Source: Cladorhizidae sp. MBARI D1340-BT2 (lineage: Eukaryota > Porifera > Demospongiae > Poecilosclerida > Cladorhizidae). Taken from it: 64,000 nt of DNA. The stretch lies in the NCBI GenBank assembly GCA_028752905.1, contig JAQNBH010000011.1, forward strand, positions 992,001 through 1,056,000. The letters are read 5' to 3'. Shown here one piece after another: positions 39,201-49,429 of this stretch (position 1 is the first letter of the stretch; every line of letters begins with the position of its first letter). The notes under the pieces were generated by a model. It saw only the letters and a program-made list of their open reading frames with translations, was not told where the DNA came from and did no database searches. The position numbers and the translations under genes were made by a program.

Positions 39201-39910
39201 TAGCAACAGCAAGGTGGACTCTGGCAGCATAGCAACAGCAAGGTAGACTCTGACAGCATAGCAACAACAAGGTAGACTCTGGCAGCATAGCAACAGCAAG
39301 GTAGACTCTGGCAGCATAGCAACAGCAAGGTAGATTCTGACAGCATAGCAACAGCAAGGTAGACTCTGGCAGCATAGCAACAGCAAGGTAGACTCTGACA
39401 GCATAGCAACAGCAAGGTAGACTGACAGCATAGCAACAGCAAGGAAGACTCTGACAGCATAGCAACAGCAAGGTAGACTCTGGCAGCATAGCAACAGCAA
39501 GGTAGACTCTGACAGCATAGCAACAGCAAGGTGGACTCTGGCAGCATAGCAACAGCAAGGTAGACTGACAGCATAGCAACAGCAAGGTAGACTCTGACAG
39601 CATAGCAACAGCAAGGTATAGTGTATGCTACGTAGTGTGCAAGAACAAGCAAGTTATTTACAAGGAGATACTCCATGTGCCAGAGCCTTTAAACCTGGAG
39701 TTTCCCTTTGCAAATCTGTGGCTTAGACAGTGACATGGACTGCTGCCGTTCTTGTGTGCCTGCCGTTCTTGTGTGCCTGCTGGACTTCAAACCCACATCA
39801 CAACAGTACACAGCTGCAAAGAAGTAGATAATCAGTTGGTTTACAGAGAAGCTCACTGTGGACAATAACTAACAGAGTAGACCTTCAACACAACCAGGCA
39901 ACTAATTATG

Positions 39911-39962
<52 letters not shown>

Positions 39963-42900
39963 CAGCATGGTAGAGAATAACATCTGCTATGACTGATCAG
40001 TTCTGGAGTTCTCCTAAGGAACTTCTAGAAGGAGGCTGCTCGACTATAGAGAGGAAACAAAAAAAGGAAACAAAACAAAGTATTCTAATTTTAGAAACAA
40101 AATATATAGCGTGTGGAAAATTATTTTTAACGATTTTTAACACGATTTTTAACGTAATCAATTTTCCACCCATGCGCTTGACCACGCACTAAAATTTTAA
40201 CGCCTAATGAAAAAGGTCGTTGCATGCTCTAGGCTTCCTCTAGCCACTCGTACCAATTTCAATTTTTTTTGCACTTAGCAATCTGGAGTTATTTTGGCGG
40301 AGGTTGCAGGGATTCAGTTTTTTTAGGTCCCTCCACTTTAGGGTCTAGTAAGTTGCCTATAGTTATACTTATGAAACATATTTTAGTATCAAAAGAGAGT
40401 ACCAGAGAGACCTATCTTTTGAGCTATATATCAAGTCCATACCATGAAGTTTGAAGAATCTACGGAGCTCTAAAGTTGTAACCACAAGTAGAAATAAAAT
40501 AAATTTTTTAAAAATGCCCTCAACTCCCGGGGGGGGGGGGGGGACTGGTCGGCGTTTAAGGGGGGGAAGCCTCCATTTTTTAAACTTTTTTTTAAAACGA
40601 AAACTTGTGGTTACCACTTTAAGATTCTGCAAACTTCATGGTATGGACTTGATATATAGCTCAAAAGATAGGTCTCTCTGTGTGCTCTCTTTTGATACTA
40701 GAACATTTTTCATGGCTATAACTACAGCCAAGTTACTGAGCTAAAGTGGAGGGTACCTCAAAACCTGAATGCCTGACTTTGCCACATAAATATCTCCAGA
40801 TTGCAAAGTGCTAACGAGTTGAAATTAGCACCAGTGGCTAGAGGAAGCCCTACTCTTGCAACGACTGGTTTCATTAGGCGCTAAACCTTAATGTAGAACA
40901 TGGTCAAGCGCGCGGTTGGGAAAAGAATTTTATGGAATTTTAACGAAATTCATTTTCCAACCGGGCACCTGACCACATACTTAAAGTTCTTAAAGTTTTA
41001 GTGCCTAATGAAACCAGTCGTTGCATAGAGGGGGGACATATTGCCACCTTGCTCTCCACCCCCCCCCCCCCCCCCACTTCATGAGGAAATGTTGAGAAAG
41101 TTGCTACATATACATAGTTTAACATATACATAGTTTAAATAACGCTCATCTTTTCACCGTGGTTACTGGGGGAACAAATACACTGGGAGCAAGAATAAAG
41201 ATAGCATGTTACAGTCAGCTATAGAGTGTGTGTGTGTGGTGGGGGGAGTGTAATGTGTGCTACACCTTGCAGCATGCATGTGATCAACACTGGTGAACTC
41301 ACTCTAGAAAGTTAGTGATGATTTCCACATTTCTGTGATGCTCCGAGTGATTCTGGACCAGTGTCTCATACTCGGAACCAATCTGAGATCACAGAACACC
41401 ATGACTGTCAGCGGCCATCACTTATCATTGTTTGTTTGTTTGTTTGTGAGTGAGTGAGTGAGTGAGTGAGTGAGTGAGTGAGTGAGTGAGTGAGTGAGTG
41501 AGTCAGTGTGTGAGTGAGGTGAGTGAGTGAGTGAGTGAGTGAGTGAGTGAGTGAGTGAGTGAGTGAGTGAGTGAGTGAGTGAGTGAGTGAGTGAGTGATT
41601 TCTGCATGTCATGACATAAGGTCACTTAATTTGCGGTTTGGAGCCAAGTGATTGTGCAATGTTTTTGTAGAACATTATGACAAGCTGAGCTTGGATGACT
41701 CCACCCCTCATTGCTTTGTTTGTGCTTGTGCTTTACAATTCAATGAAGTTATTTTATTTTTTAATTAAAAAAATGAGTGAGTGAGTGGTGTGTGAGTGAG
41801 TGAGTGAGTGGTGTGTGAGTGAGTGAGTGAGTGAGTGAGTGGTGTGTGAGTGAGTGAGTGAGTGAGTGAGTGAGTGAGTGAGTGAGTGAATGAGTGGAGT
41901 GAGTGAGTGGGTGAGTGGAGTGGAGTGAGTGAGTCAGCTACGAGTGAGTGGTCAGAAGTGAGCAAGCCATCTCGCTGCAACTTTAATTCTCCAACTAAAG
42001 ATGTGCATAGTTTTCAATGACATTCTGACAAACTGTTGATGGCTCTACACACATACAGTATATACAATTTCCTCGAATGCTTACTGTCGATAGATTAAAA
42101 AATATTAAATATTCAAGTGCCAAATGGAGCACGCATTAATTAATGACAACTGGAGGTGTACACAATGGAAGTGGCTTGGCCTAGGCACGCACCAGCACAC
42201 CTCCTCCTCCTACCATGCACCAGCACACCACCTCCTCCTACCATGCACCAGCACACCTCCTCCTCCTGCCATGCACCAGCACACCACCTACTCCTACCAT
42301 GCACCAGCACACCACCTACTCCTACCATGCACCAGCACACCTCCTCCTCCTGCCATGCACCAGCACACCACCTCCTCCTGCCATGCACCAGCACACCTCC
42401 TCCTCCTGCCATGCACCAGCACACCACCTCCTCCTGCCATGCACCAGCACACCACCTCCTCCTGCCATGCACCAGCACACCACCTCCTCCTGCCATGCAC
42501 CAGCACACCTCCTCCTCCTACCATGCACCAGCACACCACCTCCTCCTGCCATGCACCAGCACACCACCTCCTCCTACCATGCACCAGCACACCACCTCCT
42601 TACCATGCACCAGCACACCACCTCCTCCTGTCATGCACCAGCACACCACCTCCTCCTGTCATGCACCAGCACACCACCTCCTCCTGCCATGCACCAGCAC
42701 ACCACCTCCTCCAGCCATGCACCAGCACACCACCTCCTGCCATGCACCAGCACACCTCCTCCTCCTGCCATGCACCAGCACACCACCTCCTCCTGCCATG
42801 CACCAGCACACCTCCTCCTCCTACCATGCACCAGCACACCACCTCCTCCTGTCATGCACCAGCACACCACCTCCTCCTGCCATGCACCAGCACATCACCT

Positions 42901-45900
42901 CCTCCTACCATGCACCAGCACACCACCTCCTCCTACCATGCACCAGCACACCACCTCCTCCTGTCATGCACCAGCACACCACCTCCTCCTGCCATGCACC
43001 AGCACACCACCTCCTCCTGCCATGCACCAGCACACCACCTCCTCCTGCCATGCACCAGCACACCACCTCCTCCTACCATGCACCAGCACACCACCTCCTC
43101 CTGCCATGCACCAGCACACCACCTCCTCCTGCCATGCACCAGCACACCACCTCCTCCTGCCATGCACCAGCACACCACCTCCTCCTACCATGCACCAGCA
43201 CACCACCTCCTCCTGCCATGCACCAGCACACCACCTCCTCCTGCCATGCACCAGAACACCACCTCCTCCTCGCCAAGCTCATGTTCAACAAACACAAGCA
43301 GAAAAAGATCCATCATGGAGTGAAAATAGTTGGCAAGACCGAAACAAGGTTACTAACTAATCCTCATCTTCTAGTGGTTGGTTGGTTTCTGGTCGTTCTT
43401 CTTCATCACCAGGAGGAGAGCTGAGTCAGCTTCGTCTTCTAGCTTTGATGTTTAAGGCATGTAACTACTAGTGTTGCTTCAGTGGCCACCTCTCCATGCT
43501 AAGCATCTGTCAGCACAGACCTTGAAGGGTATCATGTCCATTCATAACCGAACAGCATCTAAGGCCTTCACACACTTCAAGAAAATTAATGGAGCTCAGC
43601 CTTCATAAAGGAAAGTTCTCCAATACCAGTCTCACTGATGATAGAGTTCACAATGCAGTGATTCTAGGTATACATACATGTAGGTACCTGGTAAGGTCCC
43701 AAGGGATTGTGCATATATCTGAGCTGTTCATTCACAAACCTCCTCACCTTCTCCGTCATGTGGCACACCTTCATTGTAGTCATTGCCGACACACAACCTT
43801 ATATCTATACATGATGCACGTGTACCTGCAGGCATCATGATGGTAAATGACGGCTCCATCCCTTACCCGTACCCGATCCAGCCATCAGCACTCATGGCCT
43901 CCACCTCACCAAGGATGACTAAATCCAGGCCATCTATCTCAAACCTGATCCAGCCATCATGACTCATGGCCTCCACCTCACCAAGGATGACTAAATCCAG
44001 GCCATCTATCTCAAACCTGATCCAGCCATCATGACTCATGGCCACCACCTCACCAAGGATGACTAAATCCAGGCCATCTCAAACCTGATCCAGCCATCAC
44101 CACCACCTCACCAGGGACTCAAGAACGTTCACAATTGGGCAATCCCCTTGAAAGAGTTGTTGGTGTTGTTGTTGCTGTTGTTGTTGCTGTTGTTGTTGCT
44201 GTTGTTGTCTCTTTCCAATACGCCATCGCTGAATAATGCCTAAATCACTAAATCACACTCCTTGTCATGTCCAGTGGTGCTAATTGGAGTGTTTACCAAC
44301 TGTAGCTACCATGTGTCCCCATGCATGCCTTACTGTGGCTACCATGTGTCCCCATGCATGCCTAACTGTGGCTACCATGTGTCCCCATGCATGTCTAACT
44401 GTGGCTACCATGTGTCCCCATGCATGTCTAACTGTGGCTACCATGTGTCCCCATGCATGTCTAACTGTGGCTACCATGTGTCCCCATGCATGTCTAACTG
44501 TGGCTACCATGTGTCCCCATGCATGTCTAACTGTGGCTACCATGTGTCCCCATGCATGTCTAACTGTGGCTACCATGTGTCCCCATGCATGTCTAACTGT
44601 GGCTACCATGTGTCCCCATGCATGTCTAACTGTGGCTACCATGTGTCCCCATGCATGTCTAACTGTGGCTACCATGTGTCCCCATGCATGCCTAACTGTG
44701 GCTACCATGTGTCCCCATGCATGCCTAACTGTGGCTACCATGTGTCCCCATGCATGCCTAACTGTGGCTACCATGTGTCCCCATGCATGTCTAACTGTGG
44801 CTACCATGTGTCCCCATGCATGTCTAACTGTGGCTACCATGTGTCCCCATGCATGTCTAACTGTGGCTACCATGTGTCCCCATGCATGTCTAACTGTGGC
44901 TACCATGTGTCCCCATGCATGTCTAACTGTGGCTACCATGTGTCCCCATGCATGTCTAACTGTGGCTACAATGTGTCCCCATGCATGCCTAACTGTGGCT
45001 ACCATGTGTCCCCATGCATGCCTAACTGTGGCTACCATGTGTCTCCATGCATGCCTAACTGTGGCTACCATGTGTCCCCATGCATGTCTAACTGTGGCTA
45101 CCATGTGTCCCCATGCATGTCTAACTGTGGCTACCATGTGTCCCTATGCATGTCTAACTGTGGCTACCATGTGTCCCCATGCATGTCTAACTGTGGCTAC
45201 CATGTGTCCCCATGCATGTCTAACTGTGGCTACCATGTGTCCCCATGCATGTCTAACTGTGGCTACCATGTGTCCCCATGCATGTCTAACTGTGGCTACC
45301 ATGTGTCCCCATGCATGTCTAACTGTGGCTACCATGTGTCCCCATGCATGTCTAACTGTGGCTACCATGTGTCCCCATGCATGTCTAACTGTGGCTACCA
45401 TGTGTCCCCATGCATGTCTAACTGTGGCTACCATGTGTCCCCATGCATGTCTAACTGTGGCTACCATGTGTCCCCATGCATGTCTAACTGTGGCTACCAT
45501 GTGTCCCCATGCATGTCTAACTGTGGCTACCATGTGTCCCCATGCATGTCTAACTGTGGCTACCATGTGTCCCCATGCATGTCTAACTGTGGCTACCATG
45601 TGTCCCCCATGCATGTCTAACTGTAGCTACCATGTATCCCCATGCATGCTTAACTGTGGCTACCATGTGTCCCCATGCATGTCTAACTGTGGCTACCATG
45701 TGTCCCCATGCATGTCTAACTGTGGCTACCATGTGTCCCCCATGCATGTCTAACTGTGGCTACCATGTGCCCCCATGCATGTCTAACTGTGGCTATCATG
45801 TGTCCCCATGCATGCCTAACTGTGGCTATCATGTGTCCCCATGCATGCCTAACTGTGGCTACCATGTGTCCCCATGCATGTCTAACTGTGGCTACCATGT

Positions 45901-48900
45901 GTCCCCATGCATGTCTAACTGTGGCTACCATGTGTCCCCCATGCATGTCTAACTGTGGCTACCATGTGTCCCCATGCATGTCTAACTGTGGCTACCATGT
46001 GTCCCCATGCATGCCTAACTGTAGCTACCATGTGTCCCCATGCATGTCTAACTGTGGCTACCATGTGTCCCCATGCATGTCTAACTGTGGCTACCATGTG
46101 TCCCCCATGCATGCCTAACTGTGGCTACCATGTGTCCCCATGCTAACTGTGGCTACCATGTGTCCCCATGCATGTCTAACTGTGGCTACCATGTGTCCCC
46201 ATGCATGTCTAACTGTGGCTACCATGTGTCCCCATGCATGTCTAACTGTGGCTACCATGTGTCCCCATGCATGTCTAACTGTGGCTACCATGTGTCCCCC
46301 ATGCATGTCTAACTGTGGCTACCATGTGTCCCCATGCATGTCTAACTGTGGCTACCATGTGTCCCCCATGCATGTCTAACTGTGGCTACCATGTTCCCCC
46401 ATGCATGTCTAACTGTGGCTATCATGTGTCCCCATGCATGCCTAACTGTGGCTACCATGTGTCCCCATGCATGTCTAACTGTGGCTACCATGTCTCCCCA
46501 TGCATGTCTAACTGTGGCTACCATGTGTCCCCATGCATGTCTAACTGTGGCTACCATGTGTCCCCATGCATGTCTAACTGTGGCTACCATGTGTCCCCAT
46601 GCATGTCTAACTGTGGCTACCATGTGTCCCCCATGCATGCCTAACTGTGGCTACCATGTGTCCCCAAGCATGTCTAACTGTGGCTACCATGTGTCCCCAT
46701 GCATGTCTAACTGTGGCTACCATGTGTCCCCCATGCATGTCTAACTGTGGCTACCATGTGTCCCCATGCATGTCTAACTGTGGCTACCATGTGTCCCCAT
46801 GCATGCCTAACTGTGGCTACCATGTGTCCCCATGCTAACTGTGGCTACCATGTGTCCCCATGCATGTCTAACTGTGGCTACCATGTGTCCCCATGCATGT
46901 CTAACTGTGGCTACCATGTGTCCCCATGCATGTCTAACTGTGGCTACCATGTGTCCCCCATGCATGTCTAACTGTGGCTACCATGTGCCCCCATGCATGT
47001 CTAACTGTGGCTATCATGTGTCCCCATGCATGCCTAACTGTGGCTACCATGTGTCCCCATGCATGTCTAACTGTGGCTACCATGTCTCCCCATGCATGTC
47101 TAACTGTGGCTACCATGTGTCCCCATGCATGTCTAACTGTGGCTACCATGTGTCCCCATGCATGTCTAACTGTGGCTACCATGTGTCCCTATGCATGCCT
47201 AACTGTGGCTACCATGTGTCCCCATGCATGTCTAACTGTGGCTACCATGTGTCCCCATGCATGTCTAACTGTGGCTACCATGTGTCCCCATGCATGTCTA
47301 ACTGTGGCTACCATGTGTCCCCATGCATGTCTAACTGTGGCTACCATGTGTCCCCATGCATGTCTAACTGTGGCTACCATGTGTCCCCATGCATGTCTAA
47401 CTGTGGCTACCATGTGTCCCCATGCATGTCTAACTGTGGCTACCATGTGTCCCCATGCATGTCTAACCGTGGCTACCATGTGTCCCCATGCTAACTGTGG
47501 CTACCATGTGTCCCCATGCATGTCTAACTGTGGCTACCATGTGTCCCCATGCTAACTGTGGCTACCATGTGTCCCCATGCATGTCTAACTGTGGCTACCA
47601 TGTGTCCCCATGCATGTCTAACTGTGGCTACCATGTGTCCCCATGCATGTCTAACCGTGGCTACCATGTGTCCCCATGCTAACTGTGGCTACCATGTGTC
47701 CCCATGCATGTCTAACTGTGGCTACCATGTGTCCCCATGCTAACTGTGGCTACCGTGTGTCCTCCATGCATGCCTAACCACAAGTGTCTCATATGCTCCA
47801 ATCAAACAAAGGGAACTGCATTAACACCATTGACAAGTCTTTCCATTGACAGGCCTTTCATACTCGGATGATATACAAAACACCTCATTGTATGGAAGCT
47901 CCACCCTACTCCATTTCTTCTCCCAAGAATGAAGTTTTGTGCCTAAAGATCTGCTCTATCCAGCCCCTGCTTGCATGGAAGTATTCCTCACGGTGTTGAA
48001 GCGCTCCAGCTCACTTGGGATGGCACTGACTCCTTGTGATGTGGCCACACAGCTCTTCCAGGTCCGGTAGCTTGGCCTTCCTGCTCTGCTCCTGGAAGCC
48101 TCTTCCCTCGAGAAAACTTCTCGAAATCCATTTTTTGTTTCTTCTAGTGACACACTCTTGCCTAGGCTTCCTTGCTATGTCCTTTGTTTATTGTCTTCTC
48201 TGCCACTTCCAATAGCTTCAATTCGAATGTCACATCACAACTCCTTGTCTTCACCACCTGCACAGCACTTTTACCATCCCCTTCCAAACCTGCCCTCACT
48301 GATACACCCTTCACCTTCACCACATATACTACCCACCCACCTGCTAAACTAATTATAGCTGTGCATGCAGGTTGGAGTACTCTAATACACTCTGCAAAAT
48401 CAATTAAAGGGCGAACAATGAAACCATTCAGGGCTAACTCAATTCAAGAGAGAATATAATCTTCAGAATGCTGAGTCCCTTGGGATACCATCGCACCCCA
48501 GTGCAGTACAAAATTAAGGGGAAAAATTAAATAGGGAAGGACATTCAGGCAGTATGGCACACAGTTACTCTCTTTACTTTTCCAAAATTGCTTTAGAAAA
48601 ACTATACAATAGTGTACAATAGCTGTACAGTTTCCCTACAATATGCAGCTCACAGGTCTGTCACTGCATGATATGGTTACTGTCACGGTGAAAATGCACG
48701 CTCCACACTGAAAATGTAGAATATACTGTACCCAGTTTTGGAGATCTTTTTCAGTTTGTAATTTCAGCCGCTCTTTCTGATACTCCAAGCGCGTGGACTT
48801 GCGTACGACAACCACACGGTTAGGAGGGAAGTTGCTAGTTGCTCTGGACTGACGTGGAAAAACACTGGCTCCACATCTTGGACATCTACCAACTAGACAC

Positions 48901-48914
48901 CGCACAGAAGCCAT
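27201..48914 (-). CDS. NADK2: Mitochondrial NAD kinase 2, complete, 7 exons
   Basis: The enzyme phosphorylates NAD to NADP in the mitochondrial matrix. Exons in transcript order: 48914-48732, 41382-41303, 34381-34028, 31535-31440, 30259-30147, 28073-27950, 27336-27201. All borders are GT/AG and the phases join to 361 codons plus TGA; human NADK2 is about 442. Exon 1 has an Arg-rich, acid-free leader of about 32 residues (MASVRCLVGRCPRCG start) typical of matrix targeting, then NRVVVVRKSTRLEYQ. Exon 3 carries the NAD-kinase GGDG motif in SAGGDGNLLWAASKV and LPVRALNEVFVGE. Exon 4 has SGVLVYTGTGSTSW. Exon 6 has LSFVVREPI. Exon 7 has ELTIDGTSHF near the C terminus. No lesion is seen. Every intron except the last carries a tandem array. 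The gene converges with UBE3C. Confidence 0.93.
27337..27949 (-). other. NADK2 intron 6
   Basis: This 613-bp intron is the only NADK2 intron without a minisatellite; it has a short CA run near 27926-27940. A plus-strand open frame at 27674-27898 has no recognisable match and is treated as chance. Confidence 0.7.
28128..29910 (-). repeat. 26-bp minisatellite in NADK2 intron 5
   Basis: On the + strand the unit is 'ctcctccatgaatatactag' plus ttctag, about 70 copies, with 23-24-bp variants. A block with 'tactacctcctccatgaata' at about 28421 recurs at about 28769, so units were copied in a block of about 348 bp. Confidence 0.95.
30260..31150 (-). repeat. About 41-bp degenerate minisatellite in NADK2 intron 4, reaching the exon-5 acceptor
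   Basis: The + strand unit is 'tggcaacagaatgtgtcaac' followed by 'agtttgtcacattgtaacaca'. Copies diverge towards the exon. The unit touching exon 5 is 'tggcaacagaatgtgtcaac', the complement of the acceptor's pyrimidine tract. Confidence 0.9.
31935..33350 (-). repeat. 29-bp minisatellite in NADK2 intron 3
   Basis: The unit is 'ggtctaacatgacacagagt' plus 'aatggtgga', about 48 copies, very homogeneous. Variants such as tagcatgac and taacataac recur in the same order, suggesting block duplication. The remainder of the intron (33351-34027) is unique except for a 19-base C run at 33796-33814. Confidence 0.95.
34385..35595 (-). repeat. 20-bp minisatellite in NADK2 intron 2, starting at the exon-3 acceptor
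   Basis: The unit is 'gacaagaatgctaaacttag', about 60 copies with 19-bp and base-substitution variants. The first unit overlaps the acceptor of exon 3: on the minus strand 'ttcttgtcctatag' closely matches the unit's 'ttcttgtcctaag'. Confidence 0.95.
35675..35785. repeat. 32-bp repeat, three copies
   Basis: Units contain 'gtatgctctagcagtggtag' plus 'ccatggcaacat'. The element shares the 'ccatggcaac' core with the 41-bp array near 30.3 kb. Confidence 0.85.
35991..36112. repeat. Short foldback (MITE-like) hairpin
   Basis: The left arm begins 'acaataacct' and contains 'gaaattgcactctctcgatg'. The right arm, reverse-complemented, begins 'acaataacct' and contains 'gaaattgtattctctcgatg'. The arms are about 45 bp with mismatches around a short centre. 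Confidence 0.7.
36376..39615 (-). repeat. 29-bp minisatellite, about 110 units, NADK2 intron 2
   Basis: The + strand unit is 'gtagactctgacagcatagc' plus 'aacagcaag'. No stop occurs in any of the three minus frames, so false proteins of 1083-1117 residues appear. Rare variants (a 'tacatgtagc' insertion, gaagcatagc, gcaagagc, gtagattc) each occur in the same order in two halves about 1310-1370 bp apart. Confidence 0.97.
39911..39958. repeat. (GT)n microsatellite
   Basis: An uninterrupted run of about 24 GT dinucleotides within NADK2 intron 2. Confidence 0.95.
40090..41030. mobile_element. Foldback element with long inverted arms and a G-rich centre
   Basis: The left arm (about 40130-40500) and the right arm (about 40600-40960) are inverted relatives. 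Left 'gcctaatgaaaaaggtcgtt' pairs with the complement of right 'aacgactggtttcattaggc', and left 'cttcctctagccact' with the complement of right 'agtggctagaggaag'. Both arms also contain 'gatatatagctcaaaagata' in opposite orientation. The centre is a 15-G run followed by a second G tract. No protein is encoded. A diverged single arm lies at 26510-26880, so this is a repeat family. Confidence 0.8.
41416..41940. repeat. (GAGT)n tetranucleotide tracts in NADK2 intron 1
   Basis: Positions 41446-41599 and 41773-41935 are GAGT runs with a few GGTGTGTGAG interruptions, separated by about 170 bp of unique sequence. A short (GTTT)n run precedes the first. Confidence 0.95.
42186..43268. repeat. 28-bp minisatellite in NADK2 intron 1
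   Basis: The unit is 'accatgcaccagcacaccac' plus 'ctcctcct', about 38 copies. All plus frames stay open, giving false His/Pro-rich proteins. Positions 43269-43865 after it are unique, with no recognised gene. Confidence 0.95.
43866..44212. repeat. 72-bp repeat (three copies) and a 15-bp GTT/GCT repeat
   Basis: Positions 43866-44105 hold three copies of a 72-bp unit containing 'catggcctccacctcaccaa' and 'ggatgactaaatccaggcca'. Positions 44158-44211 hold 'ttgttgttgctgttg' repeats. Confidence 0.9.
44285..47780. repeat. 33-bp minisatellite, about 105 units, NADK2 intron 1
   Basis: The unit is 'tgtggctaccatgtgtcccc' plus 'atgcatgtctaac'. Full units are very homogeneous up to about 45600. After that, one-base insertions (cccccatg) and truncated units (ccccatgctaactg) become frequent. 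The open frames of up to 489 residues are period artefacts. Confidence 0.97.
47781..48731 (-). other. Unique 5' part of NADK2 intron 1
   Basis: A minus open frame at 48153-47956 (65 codons, including RTWKSCVATSQGVSAIPSEL) reads like ordinary protein but matches nothing I know. It is not needed for the NADK2 reading frame, because exon 1 (phase 0) joins exon 2 directly. It may be a transposon remnant or a skipped exon. Confidence 0.35.
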
Positions 48915-49429
48915 TGCCGCTAAGCGCTAAAAATCAGTTGGAAAACCCTTTACCAAGTTCATACGCCGATTTCCCCATAATGCGGTTTCCAGATGAAGGT
49001 TCTTGTCAAACAATGAATATATGGCAGGCCATTAAACGATTTTTGTAATCTGCGTAGCTTTTTCTATTTCCTCTGTGCATCAAAGGCATGGGGGGGGGGG
49101 GGGGGGGGGGGCTTCCCCCAGATTTCAACCCAGACAGAATTTTTCAAGTTTTAATGATGAGTTTAAAAATTGTCCAAAACCAAATATGTAATTCAATCAA
49201 TATTAGAGGATCCACAATTATTTGAACTGTCCAAAAATGTGCATTCTACTATTATTTTGTTTCAAACAACCTCATTGCCAATATCATCTGATGATAATAA
49301 ATCTGTTTTTTTCCTTTGTGTATATACATGTAAAACCATACACAAGTTTAATCTGATTTGAGATATTGTGGTACGTAGTTTAGTGATAACCTCTGAGAAT
49401 AATCCCTGTTGTGGACTAGTCAGAGACTT
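48915..49429 (-). promoter_or_regulatory. Presumed NADK2 promoter region and a 22-G homopolymer
   Basis: This sequence lies directly upstream of the NADK2 start codon on the minus strand. No TATA box is obvious. A run of 22 G occupies 49090-49111. Promoter function is inferred only from position. Confidence 0.35.

Noticed and set aside
36261..39676. Minus-strand open frames of 1083-1117 residues in all three phases
   Set aside because: The 29-bp unit lacks stops in every minus phase. Three overlapping frames of equal length indicate a repeat artefact.
42124..43424. His/Pro-rich protein of about 400 residues
   Set aside because: All three plus frames are open across a 28-bp minisatellite in NADK2 intron 1.
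44262..47743. Cys-rich repeat protein-like frames on both strands
   Set aside because: They are products of the 33-bp period and end whenever a unit is shortened.
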